24,594 nt of DNA. Source: Methanosarcina sp. UBA293 (GTDB lineage Archaea; Halobacteriota; Methanosarcinia; Methanosarcinales; Methanosarcinaceae). The position numbers and the translations under genes are program-made. Shown here in pieces: positions 6,950 through 15,366 of the stretch. Position 1 is the stretch's first letter. Every line of letters begins with the position of its first letter. The notes beneath the pieces are model-generated. The model had not been told where the DNA came from, did not search any database, and worked only from the letters and a program-made list of their open reading frames with translations. Location of the stretch: the NCBI GenBank assembly GCA_002499445.1, contig DALS01000005.1, positions 1-24,594 on the forward strand. The letters run 5' to 3'.

Positions 6950-9817
6950 ATGAAGAACAGACTTTACAAGTATTACCCTGAAGATTTCGGGGAACTTACT
7001 GTTGACGTTTTGCATATGAATCTTCTATTTGACGTATATGATGATAGGACAAATGTGAAATCCATGCTCAGGATGAGGACAAAGGATGCCCCTATTGAGA
7101 AGCTGGAATTGAACTGCAGGGACCTTGAGATACGGGCTGTGAGCTGCATACAATGTGAGGTTTCTTACAGATACCGGAAGGATGATGCAATTCTTGAGAT
7201 TTATTTCAGGGAAGAGATTCCGCCGCATACCGAGGTTGCAGTTATTACGGACACGGTTTGCAGGCCAACCAAAAATATCCTTGAAGGATTATACTATGAC
7301 GAAACACCTGCAGGAGCTCCCCCGCAGCAGATTACGCAGTGTCAGCAATGGGGTTTCCAGAGAATTGTGCCGTGTATTGACGACATGACTGCAAAATGCA
7401 CTTATACAACTACCATTATTGCGGATTCGCGGTACACGAATCTCATTACTAATGGGGATGTTGTGGTTGAGAGGCATACTATAAAGCCGGGGAGAGACAA
7501 AATCGTCTATGACAACTCAGTCACGCCAATGGCGCCCTATCTTTTTTTCCTTGGGGTTGGGACTTATGCAACCTTCAAGAGGGAGTTTGAGTATCCTGAT
7601 GGGGGCACTTTCATGCTGGAACTTCTCGTGCCACCAGAGTCAAACGCAGCCGCAGCCGAAAAAGCGCTCGATATCCTGCACGACTCCATTATGTGGGTTT
7701 ATCTTTTCACTGGACCCGAACAATTTGATGAAGAGAAGCTGCCTGTCAGGAAGGAAATCTGGGATCTTGTCCGTATGCGAGAGCTGATGAAACTTGAAGC
7801 AAAGCCTGAATTTACGCTGGAAGAGCTTGAAAAGGTAAGGAACAGGCTTGCCGAGCTTGACAGCACCATTAGTCCGGGGTACAGGTACACAGGCACGGTA
7901 TACAGAGAAATCGGGATGCAGAACTCGGATTTTGGAGGCATGGAAAATGTGGGAAATACCACGATTACCACAAACCGGATAATGCCTTTCCCGCAGACAA
8001 CAGACCCAGCTTATGAATATATGGTCCGGGTCAAGGTACACGAATATCATCACAACCAGAACGGATCCGAGGTCACTGGAAGAAGCCCGTTTGAGATCTG
8101 GCTGAATGAAGCCGTAACCGTGCATGTTGAAGAACAGCATCATGCCTTTTTCTTTGGCGAAGATTACCAGAGGCTCTCCAGAGTGCTTGAGCTGCTTGCG
8201 CCTGCCTCGGGAACGTTTGCCCTGGATTCGGGAGCAGCTTCCATGCCAATCATTCCTGACGGCTTTAATGACCCAAATGATCTGATTACTGCAGTTACTT
8301 ACGTAAAAGCCCCGGAATATGCGCGCATGATCGAGTCTCTTATAGGAAAGGACACCTTTGTCAGGGGCCTTGACAGGTATTTCAAAAAGTTCAAGCATTC
8401 CAATGCAAGCACTCAGGACTGGATTGAAGCTATGGAAGAAGAAAGCGGGCAGCCTTTAAAGGAAATGTCCGAGACCTGGCTGAGACAGAAAAAGTTCCCT
8501 GTAGTTGAGGTTTCAGCTGAATATGACAGAGTTGCCAGGAAATTTACCCTCTTCCTCAACCAAAAATATCCTGATGGCGGAAAACCCTGGGAATTCCCAT
8601 TCAGGGCAGCCCTTGTTGACGAAAACGGAGATGACCTTGCCGAAGTCCTGGAAAGGGTTAGTGGGGAAGCTACCGAGATTACAATTGAAAACGTGGACAT
8701 TCCAGCCTTCCTATCCCTTAATAGAGGTTATTCTTTCTACGGAAAACTTGTATACAGGGCAAGCCAGGACGAGCTCCTGATGCAGGTTAGAAAGGACACG
8801 GATACCATAGGAAGGTTTACAGCATTTTATACCCTGGTTGATAGGGAAAAACTCAGACTCCTCAAGAATCCTGAAGCAAGACCCTCTGAAGACTTTGTCG
8901 AACTTTACTACAGGCTACTGAATGACCGGCAGCTTCTCGAAAAGGCAGGCGGACAGTTCTTGACCATTTTTGAGTCTGTAGAAGATGAAGAATTTGCTCA
9001 CAGGTATCAGGCACTTTATGAGGTTAGACAGGAACTTCTGAAGGCAGTTGCCTGGAAATATAAGAATTCCATGATCTCTGCCTACCACTTCTTTGAAAAT
9101 GCCTCGTCTCCATGGGATCCCACTCTTGAAGAGACAGCAAGAACAATCAAGAGTAGGCAGGCTAAAAATATCTGTCTTGGCATCCTCGCAACCCTTGATA
9201 CTCCAGATATTCATGACATGATAAAACAGCAGTTTGAGACAGCAACCTGTGCAACGGACCGATTGAGCGCATTTGCCGCATACCTGAACAGTTCAGCACC
9301 CGATAAATTTGAAGTCCTGAGAGCCTTTGAAGCGGAATCAAAACAAAATCTCGTTGCCTGGGAAGCTTTCCTTTCTGTAATAGGAAGCAACAGCAGCGCT
9401 GACGCAGTTGAACTCGTCAGGGAAATGGAAAGGTCAGATGCTTTCAGGATTGAGCAGGCAAACGACCAGCGTGCTCTTTACGGCAGCTTTGCCCGCAACC
9501 GGAAAAAATCACTTCAAACTAAAGAAGGACGGGCTCTCTTTGAAGAAATTCTGAGAAAACTTGCTCCTGTAAACGAGTATAGTACGGTCAATATGCTCAA
9601 TGCCTTTGCAAACATAGACCAGATGGAATCAAAGTATCACATCCCGTTGGTAAAGATCTTGGCAAATCTTCTCGCAGAGCTTGATCCCCTGAAGTTCCCA
9701 AGCGTGTACAATAGAATCCGAAAACTTCTGTTGGGAGCTCCGAAAGCTGTCAAAACATACGGGATAGAGCACGGAGAAATTCCTGGGTTGCAGCCGGCAA
9801 AGGCTGAGAAAAAGTAA
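6950..9817 (+). CDS. M1-family zinc aminopeptidase (PepN/alanyl aminopeptidase type)
   Basis: This 955-aa zinc metallopeptidase should remove N-terminal residues from peptides in the cytoplasm; no signal peptide is present. The exopeptidase motif GGMEN occupies 329-333. The zinc site is HEYHH (364-368) followed 19 residues later by Glu387, giving HEXXH-X18-E. The transition-state tyrosine is probably Tyr451 in TYVKAPEY. The C-terminal half, with alternating beta-rich and helical segments, fits the PepN-type (DUF3458-like) architecture, and the length is usual for that group. The ATG at 6950 has GGTGA seven bases upstream. It is divergent from the DISARM cluster, stands alone with long gaps on both sides, and is visibly more GC-rich than the DISARM genes. 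Likely role is the final steps of protein turnover. I did not assign a symbol because archaeal members are named inconsistently. Confidence 0.92.
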   Translation: MKNRLYKYYPEDFGELTVDVLHMNLLFDVYDDRTNVKSMLRMRTKDAPIEKLELNCRDLEIRAVSCIQCEVSYRYRKDDAILEIYFREEIPPHTEVAVITDTVCRPTKNILEGLYYDETPAGAPPQQITQCQQWGFQRIVPCIDDMTAKCTYTTTIIADSRYTNLITNGDVVVERHTIKPGRDKIVYDNSVTPMAPYLFFLGVGTYATFKREFEYPDGGTFMLELLVPPESNAAAAEKALDILHDSIMWVYLFTGPEQFDEEKLPVRKEIWDLVRMRELMKLEAKPEFTLEELEKVRNRLAELDSTISPGYRYTGTVYREIGMQNSDFGGMENVGNTTITTNRIMPFPQTTDPAYEYMVRVKVHEYHHNQNGSEVTGRSPFEIWLNEAVTVHVEEQHHAFFFGEDYQRLSRVLELLAPASGTFALDSGAASMPIIPDGFNDPNDLITAVTYVKAPEYARMIESLIGKDTFVRGLDRYFKKFKHSNASTQDWIEAMEEESGQPLKEMSETWLRQKKFPVVEVSAEYDRVARKFTLFLNQKYPDGGKPWEFPFRAALVDENGDDLAEVLERVSGEATEITIENVDIPAFLSLNRGYSFYGKLVYRASQDELLMQVRKDTDTIGRFTAFYTLVDREKLRLLKNPEARPSEDFVELYYRLLNDRQLLEKAGGQFLTIFESVEDEEFAHRYQALYEVRQELLKAVAWKYKNSMISAYHFFENASSPWDPTLEETARTIKSRQAKNICLGILATLDTPDIHDMIKQQFETATCATDRLSAFAAYLNSSAPDKFEVLRAFEAESKQNLVAWEAFLSVIGSNSSADAVELVREMERSDAFRIEQANDQRALYGSFARNRKKSLQTKEGRALFEEILRKLAPVNEYSTVNMLNAFANIDQMESKYHIPLVKILANLLAELDPLKFPSVYNRIRKLLLGAPKAVKTYGIEHGEIPGLQPAKAEKK

Positions 9818-9861
9818 AGATAAAAAGCTAAGATAATAAGTAGACTCGTAACTGGACTTTT

Positions 9862-9886
9862 TGTTCCGGTGTTTATCATCGGAACA
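9862..9886 (+). terminator. Ten-pair hairpin downstream of the M1 aminopeptidase
   Basis: TGTTCCGGTG (9862-9871) and CATCGGAACA (9877-9886) form a ten-pair stem, including one G-U pair, with a TTTAT loop. It lies 45 bases after the aminopeptidase stop. No long T-run follows, although five T residues precede it, so it may act as a processing or 3'-end stabilising structure rather than as a classical terminator. Confidence 0.5.
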
Positions 9887-10180
9887 GAGATCTTTATCGA
9901 ATTCTTAGTCAAATTCTCAATTTTTCCTGTGGCCCTGATATTTTGTTGTAAATCTGGAGAAAATGATTTCGGAGAAAGCGATTTTAGAGTATTAATGCTA
10001 TTATTTTTAGATAGATATTGCTGTTGCATCCGATGATTAAAAGTTAAAAGATCATTTTTTATATTAAAATTAATCTTACATGTAGTAAATCATACACAAT
10101 TATTATACAGTTCGTATTATATATTTATTATATTATATAATATGCTTAGCTACTGCGGTAGTGTTAAAAGGGGGTATAAT
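9887..10180. other. AT-rich intergenic region with the promoter of the DUF1259 gene
   Basis: No convincing gene is present. The last 70 bases are nearly pure A/T, with TATA-like stretches around 10110-10140. A TATA box there would start transcription near 10140-10165, consistent with the downstream ATG at 10181 and not with the in-frame ATG at 10142. Confidence 0.5.
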
Positions 10181-11116
10181 ATGCATGGAAAAGCTATTAA
10201 ATTTTCAAGCCTATTCTTAATTTTATTGTTATGCATGTCGATATTAGGGGGGGCTTCAGCAAAAATACCTGACAAAGAGAATGTAAGTGCCTCCGATTAC
10301 TGGAAGCCTGTGGAAAAGGCTATGGCTGAAAAGGGCAAGATCAGCCCGGATGGTGCAATAAAGTTTACAATACCGATGACTTTGAATGTAACACTTGACG
10401 GCATAAAACTTAATCCGGCTACTGAACGTTCTCATGATTTCGATTTCATGAGAGCAGGAAATAAGGCAATGATGGTCGGCGAAATTGGGGTTACGGAGAA
10501 GGAAGCAAAAAATGTATCTAAGATGGTTCTCCAGTCAGGGTTTGAGGTAACGGCTCTACATAATCATTTGCTCCACCTGTCACCTAATGTAATGTGGGTG
10601 CACATATACGGTTATGGCGATCCTGTAGATATGGCTAAGAAGATACGCAATATCACCGATTATGTCAACGTCAACTCATCTTCCATTGAAGGTGAGAAGT
10701 TCCAGAGTAAGGGGATTAATACTACCGAACTTGATAGGATTATTGGAGATAAGGGCACTGTCGAGGGAGGAGATTATAATTACGATATACCCAGAGCTGA
10801 TAAAATACGGATGAACGGTTACGTGCTGTCTCCAACTCTGGATGTTTCAACCATGATAAACTTCCAGCCTTTAGATAACGGCAGCGCTCTAGTTGTCGGG
10901 GAATTCGCGCTTGAATCAAATGAAGTGGAGCCCGTAGTAAGGATACTGACAGCTAATGGCGTGGAAGTTACAGCTCTTCACAGCCACATGCTAACCGAGC
11001 AGCCACGTTTGTTCTATGTGCATTGCTGGGCTACAGGAGACGCTACAGAGCTTGCAGGCATGATGCGTGAAGCTCTTAATGAAACAAATAACAAGATAGG
11101 AATCGAGAGTTCTTAA
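10181..11116 (+). CDS. Exported DUF1259 (LppY/LpqO-like) two-repeat protein
   Basis: This 311-aa protein starts with a Sec-type signal peptide: charged MHGKAIK, a hydrophobic core, then the likely cleavage site ASA-K at about residue 27. No lipobox is seen. The mature part has two homologous halves, each with a V-G-E strand, a helix, and the motif VTALHxHxL (near residues 123 and 263) followed by a VH-containing strand (WVHIYGYG, YVHCWATG). This pattern matches DUF1259, a family without established function. The paired histidines hint at metal or ligand binding, which is inference. The frame is open from an ATG at 10142, but the ATG at 10181 has GGGGGT six bases upstream and begins directly at the signal peptide. 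It appears monocistronic, with a terminator hairpin just downstream. Confidence 0.82.
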   Translation: MHGKAIKFSSLFLILLLCMSILGGASAKIPDKENVSASDYWKPVEKAMAEKGKISPDGAIKFTIPMTLNVTLDGIKLNPATERSHDFDFMRAGNKAMMVGEIGVTEKEAKNVSKMVLQSGFEVTALHNHLLHLSPNVMWVHIYGYGDPVDMAKKIRNITDYVNVNSSSIEGEKFQSKGINTTELDRIIGDKGTVEGGDYNYDIPRADKIRMNGYVLSPTLDVSTMINFQPLDNGSALVVGEFALESNEVEPVVRILTANGVEVTALHSHMLTEQPRLFYVHCWATGDATELAGMMREALNETNNKIGIESS

Positions 11117-11153
11117 ACTTCCTGTCCGTAGATAATACAGCATGTTTAATCCT

Positions 11154-11180
11154 GGGTGTAACTAACGCCCTCTTTTTATT
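11154..11180 (+). terminator. Hairpin plus T-tract after the DUF1259 gene
   Basis: GGGTGT (11154-11159) pairs with ACGCCC (11165-11170), one pair being G-U, around a five-base loop. TCTTTTTATT follows at once. This resembles an intrinsic terminator and lies about 40 bases after the stop codon. Confidence 0.6.
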
Positions 11181-11383
11181 AACTCAGATTTCTATTTTTT
11201 ATGAAAGCCATTATTTACTTTTCGAAATCCAGTATAGTTGAAACTTACTGATCTTAGTCCTCTGGCTTAGTAGATGAAACTCGAACATAACTACACAAGA
11301 TACATCTGAGGAATATTGCAAACAAAACTGCAGTTAAAAGCAAAATCTAAACCGATTTTTAAATTAATTTCTCTAGGATCTTA

Positions 11384-12400
11384 TTAGGTACTACCGCAAG
11401 ATATTACGGTCAATACCCTCTCATTCATATTAAGCTCGTTTTCTATTCTTCTTTCATCGCTCTCCCAAATCCAATTTTTAGATTCATCTCCGAGAGTAAT
11501 AAGACATAAAACTGAATTTTTCACCTGAAGATTATTTTTTTCAAGTAGCGCAATGAAATTTTTATCCTGAACAGCTTGTTCCGTTACTGTAATTATATAA
11601 TGATTTCCTTTTTTGATATCATGGTTAAAATATATAGGATCAGTCCAATTCTCATCTTTTCTCAATTCATTTCTTACATCCATTCTTTTATCTGTGTCTA
11701 CCATCAGGTAGTACCTTTCCGGCTGAAGGTCAGAATCGTATTCTATGGTGTTTATAGTCGTGTTGTAGTTTTCAAGAATGGCTTTAACTTCCGACTCAGT
11801 AGTTCCATCTTCAAATTCAATTAATAAATGATATACTTTCGTATCTGGAGATGCAGTCAGCACCTTTTCATTCCTTTCAAGTTCATTTGCAATTTGGTAT
11901 GCATCTTTCTGCGGAATACTACCATTATTAAATTCATCTTCTAAACGAATATAACAATAGACGGATTTTTTCACTGGAAGATTGTTTTTTTCAAGTATTG
12001 CAATGAAATTTTTATCCTGAATAGCTTGTTCCGTTACCGTCAATATATAATTACTTCCTTTTCTTACAGGGCCAGTCAAGTTTATATCATCTACCAATTC
12101 CTCTATATCTATTGTTTTATCTCTATCTAATATCATGTAGTACCTACTTGGCATAATATCAGAATTGTAATCTACGATGTTTATAGTCATGTTGTAGTTT
12201 TCAAGAATGGCTTTAACTTCAGGCTCAGTAGTCCCCTCTTCAAATTCGATAAAAAAGCCGGCTACTTGTTTCTCTTGAACTGGCGTTTTCGTATCAGCTG
12301 GTGTTTTTGTATCAACTGGCGTTTTTATAAACAGTCCCACAAGCAATACGAGAATTAGAAAAACGATAAAAATAGTGATTTGACTGTTGATTTTGCTCAT
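11384..12400 (-). CDS. Membrane-anchored protein with two UPF0228 domains
   Basis: This 338-aa protein has one N-terminal transmembrane segment (about residues 8-25, rich in I/L/V/F). A short repetitive linker of the K-T-P-V/A-D-T type follows (about 27-42), then two homologous UPF0228 units. Each unit contains FEDGTTE-like and EVKAILENYN-like segments, a YY(M/L)(I/M)(L/V)D strand, and (I/V)TVTEQA(I/V)QDKNFIA(I/L)LEKNNL. I know UPF0228 as a Methanosarcina-centred family of unknown function, mostly single-unit, so this member looks like an internal duplication. The soluble part probably faces outside the cell, anchored by the signal-anchor. The ATG at 12400 has a GAGGGG stretch upstream. It has no close co-oriented neighbour. 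No function should be assumed. Confidence 0.85.
   Translation of the reverse strand: MSKINSQITIFIVFLILVLLVGLFIKTPVDTKTPADTKTPVQEKQVAGFFIEFEEGTTEPEVKAILENYNMTINIVDYNSDIMPSRYYMILDRDKTIDIEELVDDINLTGPVRKGSNYILTVTEQAIQDKNFIAILEKNNLPVKKSVYCYIRLEDEFNNGSIPQKDAYQIANELERNEKVLTASPDTKVYHLLIEFEDGTTESEVKAILENYNTTINTIEYDSDLQPERYYLMVDTDKRMDVRNELRKDENWTDPIYFNHDIKKGNHYIITVTEQAVQDKNFIALLEKNNLQVKNSVLCLITLGDESKNWIWESDERRIENELNMNERVLTVISCGST
12276..12329 (-). repeat. Three 18-bp tandem repeats in the linker of the UPF0228 protein
   Basis: Three consecutive 18-base units (12276-12293, 12294-12311, 12312-12329) differ at a few positions. They encode the six-residue theme T-P-(V/A)-D-T-K or close variants, in the linker between the membrane anchor and the first UPF0228 unit. 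The unit is a multiple of three, so copy-number change would lengthen the linker without shifting the frame. Confidence 0.75.
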
Positions 12401-12907
12401 ATCAGCCCCTCAAAAAGATGAGAAGTTTTAACTCCTCATGCGTACACACCCATATTCTGAACCAAATGTTCCCATTTAAGATTATTTAGGGATAAGATCA
12501 GATAAACTTTGAAAATCTGCGAAGTTAATAATTCCCGACTTTCGGGCATGTGGAGTTCAAATCGAGTTTTGCAAGTTAATATTTACTTTATAATTTAATT
12601 TCACCTGAAACTATTAAACTTTTCCGTTAAGTTATTTTCATTTTTGTTCCGTTCATTCAGATTAACTTCTAAAAATTCAAAGAAATTTAATAAAATTGTG
12701 AATAAAAAAGTTTTGAAGCTATATTTTTCGGAATAAATTGGATATAAATGTATTATGTTAAATCTTATAAGATAAGAAAAATAAGAGTATTTGGGGAAAT
12801 AACTCAAAATAATTCTGTACCGCATCAAAAGCTTTAGTTTCGAGACTTAAAGTTTTAGTTTTAAAACATCTTTGCTTTATACGTGAAGTTTTTTGAAGGG
12901 GGTAAGA
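12401..12907. other. AT-rich intergenic region between the UPF0228 gene and the DUF1622 pair
   Basis: It should hold the divergent promoters of both flanking units. A 75-codon minus-strand frame (12601-12828) is very rich in F, Y, I, K and N and has no good ribosome-binding site; I take it as chance. Near the right end, two direct copies of AAAGYTTTAGTTT (12828-12840 and 12849-12861) are spaced 21 bases, two helical turns, which could be a regulator site for the DUF1622 genes. Confidence 0.4.
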
Positions 12908-13240
12908 ATGGTACTTGAGTTTACTAATACGATCCTGGAGCTTTTCACGATATTCTTTGAGGTTGTAAGTGCACTTCTGATAGTATACGCAGGATTAAAA
13001 GCTGCAGCTAAAATTCTATTTCTGGAAGCCTTCAAAAAGTCTTACAGGTATGAAAATATAAGGAAAGAGTTTACAAATAAGATACTCTTCACTCTTGAAT
13101 TGTTAATAGTTGGTGATATACTCGGAACGGTAAGAAATCCTACAGTAAATGACCTGATACTTGTTGGAACTATTGTAGTAATCAGGACCGTTCTTGGCTA
13201 CTTCCTGAGTAAAGAAGTCAAAGAATACCATTTTGACTGA
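12908..13240 (+). CDS. DUF1622 family small membrane protein (first of a tandem pair)
   Basis: This 110-aa integral membrane protein has about three hydrophobic segments: roughly residues 10-35, 55-70 (ILFTLELLIVGDILG) and 82-102 (LILVGTIVVIRTVLGYFL). The DUF1622 pattern is seen in the G(D)ILGTVRNPT turn and the IRTVLGYFLSKE C-terminal segment. The function of the family is unknown. The open frame begins at a TTG at 12893, but the ATG at 12908 has GGGGGT upstream and is preferred. It is followed after 44 bases by a close paralogue in the same direction, so the two probably form an operon and may assemble together. Confidence 0.82.
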   Translation: MVLEFTNTILELFTIFFEVVSALLIVYAGLKAAAKILFLEAFKKSYRYENIRKEFTNKILFTLELLIVGDILGTVRNPTVNDLILVGTIVVIRTVLGYFLSKEVKEYHFD

Positions 13241-13284
13241 AAGTTTAAGCAAATTCAGTATTTACTTCCCGGGGGCGGTAAAAG

Positions 13285-13617
13285 GTGTTTTCTGGATTGT
13301 TTGAGAACTTTTTGCAGTATTTTGAATGGATTTTCGAGACAATAGGAACAACTATTATTATTTATGGAGGAGTACGGGCAACAGTTCAGATTTTTCTCTC
13401 TGAAGTTTTAAAAAAGCCTCAAAATCTCGAAAAAATAAGGAAAGAGCTTACAAATAGGATACTCTTTGGACTTGAATTCTATATCGTAGTTGCTATCCTT
13501 GGAACTCTTAGAAATCCGAATATACAGGATCTGACAGTACTGGGCACGGTTGTACTGATCCGAACCGTTCTTGGTTATTTCCTGAGTAAAGAAGTCAAAG
13601 AATATCAGTTCGACTGA
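13285..13617 (+). CDS. DUF1622 family small membrane protein (second of a tandem pair)
   Basis: This is a paralogue of the preceding gene, also 110 aa, with the same three-segment membrane profile. The last segment, IRTVLGYFLSKEVKEY, matches exactly, and the central turn is LGTLRNPN in place of LGTVRNPT. The central hydrophobic segment has V-A-I where the first copy has G-D-I, so an acidic residue inside the membrane (Asp) is lost. The likely start is the GTG at 13285, with GGGGGCGGT upstream. The pair probably arose by local duplication, and the divergence suggests separate roles in a hetero-oligomer; that is inference. Confidence 0.8.
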   Translation: MFSGLFENFLQYFEWIFETIGTTIIIYGGVRATVQIFLSEVLKKPQNLEKIRKELTNRILFGLEFYIVVAILGTLRNPNIQDLTVLGTVVLIRTVLGYFLSKEVKEYQFD

Positions 13618-13970
13618 TTAAAAATATTTTAAAATATTTTGACCTCTAAGAGAATATCAATTAAGTTTTGATCTACCTCTTTGTTTTCTGCTATTTTTTC
13701 TCTGTTATCTGTTATTATTGATTTTAAACATACATCTTCTAGCTACTAAAATCATGGTACTATTTTAGAGTTTGATTTTTCATTTTTAAGTTTGAGTTTG
13801 ATTCTTATTTTTAGGTTTTATCTCCTGTTCTTAAAACTGTTCGTTTACAGGAGCGAATAAACTAAAAACAGTATGATTTAAAAGCAAGTAGAGTGTTAAG
13901 GATACAAAATATTATTAAACTCTAATATTATACTAATCCAAAATCCAGATTGCACGGGCGATTTGTATCA

Positions 13971-13996
13971 ACTATTAATATTGACTATTAATATTG
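13971..13996. repeat. 13-bp tandem duplication
   Basis: ACTATTAATATTG occurs twice head to tail (13971-13983, 13984-13996) and is followed by a partial third copy, ACTA. Each unit contains the palindrome AATATT. It lies about 110 bases upstream of thrC. Confidence 0.85.
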
Positions 13997-14060
13997 ACTA
14001 AATTTCAGATTATACTTACCTGAAACGGGCACAACGTAAAGCCCGACATCCAAACTATTC

Positions 14061-14094
14061 AAAATTATCAGACACAGAAAATTATCAGACACAG
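14061..14094 (+). repeat. Exact 17-bp tandem duplication in the thrC leader
   Basis: AAAATTATCAGACACAG occurs twice in a row without mismatch (14061-14077, 14078-14094). The last base of the second copy forms part of the thrC ribosome-binding site GGAG (14094-14097). The duplication therefore sits in the 5' leader and could affect mRNA structure or be a recent slippage event. Confidence 0.9.
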
Positions 14095-14104
14095 GAGCAA
14101 TTCA

Positions 14105-15322
14105 ATGTATCACCTGAAATGTATCGAATGCGGTGCAGAGTACTCCAAAGATGAAGTAATCTATACATGCAGCAAATGTGATGGCCTACTTGACGTTGTT
14201 TATGATTATTCCTCAATTAAACTTGACATGGAAAAACTGAAGACTGAATGCCCTTCAGTCTGGAAGTACGGAAAACTTCTTCCTGTAGAAAGAGAACCTG
14301 TAACTATCAGGGAAGGCGGGACTCCCCTCTATAAATGCGACCGTCTGGCTGAGAAAATAGGGATCAAAGAACTCTACGTAAAGCATGAAGGCATGAACCC
14401 TACAGGCTCTTTTAAAGACAGGGGTATGACTGTAGGGGTTACAAAAGCGCTTGAGTTGGGCATGAATACCGTTGCCTGTGCGTCAACCGGAAACACCTCG
14501 GCAGCCCTTGCAATCTATGGGGCAAAAGCGGGAATTCCCGTGGTGGTACTTTTGCCTGCAGGAAAAGTTGCTCTTGGAAAAGTAGCTCAGGCTCTTATGC
14601 ACGGAGCAAAGGTTCTCAGCATTCGTGGAAACTTTGATGAGGCACTTGCCCTTGTGCGCACCCTCTGCTCCCAGGAGAAAATTTATCTCTTAAACTCAAT
14701 AAATCCTTACAGGCTGGAAGGTCAGAAAACTATTGGTTTTGAGATTGCAGATCAGCTTGGTTTCAGGGTACCTGACAGGGTTGTCCTGCCCGTAGGAAAT
14801 GCAGGGAATATTACAGCTATCTGGAAGGGCTTCAGGGAATTTAAGAAACTCGGCATAACGGATTCGCTCCCGAAGATGACAGGGATTCAGGCTGAAGGCT
14901 CCTGTCCCATTGTAAGAGCCATAAAAAGCGGAGCCCTGGAAATCACTCCAGAGGAAAACCCTGAAACCGTTGCAACCGCAATCAGGATCGGGAATCCTGT
15001 TAACGCGAAAAAAGCCCTGAGTGCGATCCGGGAATCTGGTGGGACAGCAGAAGCCGTTACCGACGACGAAATTCTTACAGCCCAGAAAGATCTTGCAAGG
15101 CTTGAAGGCATAGGCGTCGAACCAGCAAGTGCAGCCTCGGTTGCAGGGCTCAAGAAACTTGTTGATATGGGTATTATAGGCAAAGACGAAACCGTTGTCT
15201 GTATCACCACAGGGCACCTGCTTAAAGACCCGCAGACTGTAATTGATATCTGCGAAGAGCCGATTGTTGTGGATGCCAGTATAGAAGCCATCCGGGAAGC
15301 TATCTTTGGAAAGGCAGAATAA
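14105..15322 (+). CDS. thrC: Threonine synthase
   Basis: This PLP enzyme converts O-phosphohomoserine to threonine and phosphate, the last step of threonine synthesis. The 405-aa protein opens with a rubredoxin-like zinc-ribbon (C6, C9, C22, C25) common in archaeal and plant-type threonine synthases. The PLP-binding lysine is Lys104 in GSFKDRGM, followed by the CASTGNTSAALA segment that binds the substrate phosphate and the glycine-rich PVGNAGN phosphate loop for PLP. The ATG at 14105 has GGAG seven bases upstream. The neighbour leuS starts 44 bases after the stop with no terminator between, so the two are likely co-transcribed. Length and motif order are normal for the family. Confidence 0.95.
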   Translation: MYHLKCIECGAEYSKDEVIYTCSKCDGLLDVVYDYSSIKLDMEKLKTECPSVWKYGKLLPVEREPVTIREGGTPLYKCDRLAEKIGIKELYVKHEGMNPTGSFKDRGMTVGVTKALELGMNTVACASTGNTSAALAIYGAKAGIPVVVLLPAGKVALGKVAQALMHGAKVLSIRGNFDEALALVRTLCSQEKIYLLNSINPYRLEGQKTIGFEIADQLGFRVPDRVVLPVGNAGNITAIWKGFREFKKLGITDSLPKMTGIQAEGSCPIVRAIKSGALEITPEENPETVATAIRIGNPVNAKKALSAIRESGGTAEAVTDDEILTAQKDLARLEGIGVEPASAASVAGLKKLVDMGIIGKDETVVCITTGHLLKDPQTVIDICEEPIVVDASIEAIREAIFGKAE

Positions 15323-15366
15323 TACCTGCAAAACAGATTATAGTCAATCGATGGGCGTGAACACGA

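Larger units (their letters stand above)
13618..14104. other. AT-rich intergenic region with short tandem repeats upstream of thrC
   Basis: No gene is supported. It opens with two tandem copies of AAAATATTTT (13621-13640), which may serve as a weak transcription end. Further on are a 13-bp tandem duplication (13971-13996) and, just before the thrC ribosome-binding site, a 17-bp tandem duplication (14061-14094). The thrC promoter must lie here; I could not choose between several TATA-like stretches. Confidence 0.5.

Noticed and set aside
7640..8398. A 252-codon open frame on the minus strand
   Set aside because: It lies wholly inside the M1 aminopeptidase gene, on the other strand, over the zinc-site region. 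Composition is irregular and it has no recognisable motif. The sense protein is strongly supported.
12601..12828. A 75-codon minus-strand frame in the AT-rich gap
   Set aside because: It is dominated by F, Y, I, K and N residues as expected from random AT-rich DNA, and has no ribosome-binding site. The hydrophobic look comes from base composition.
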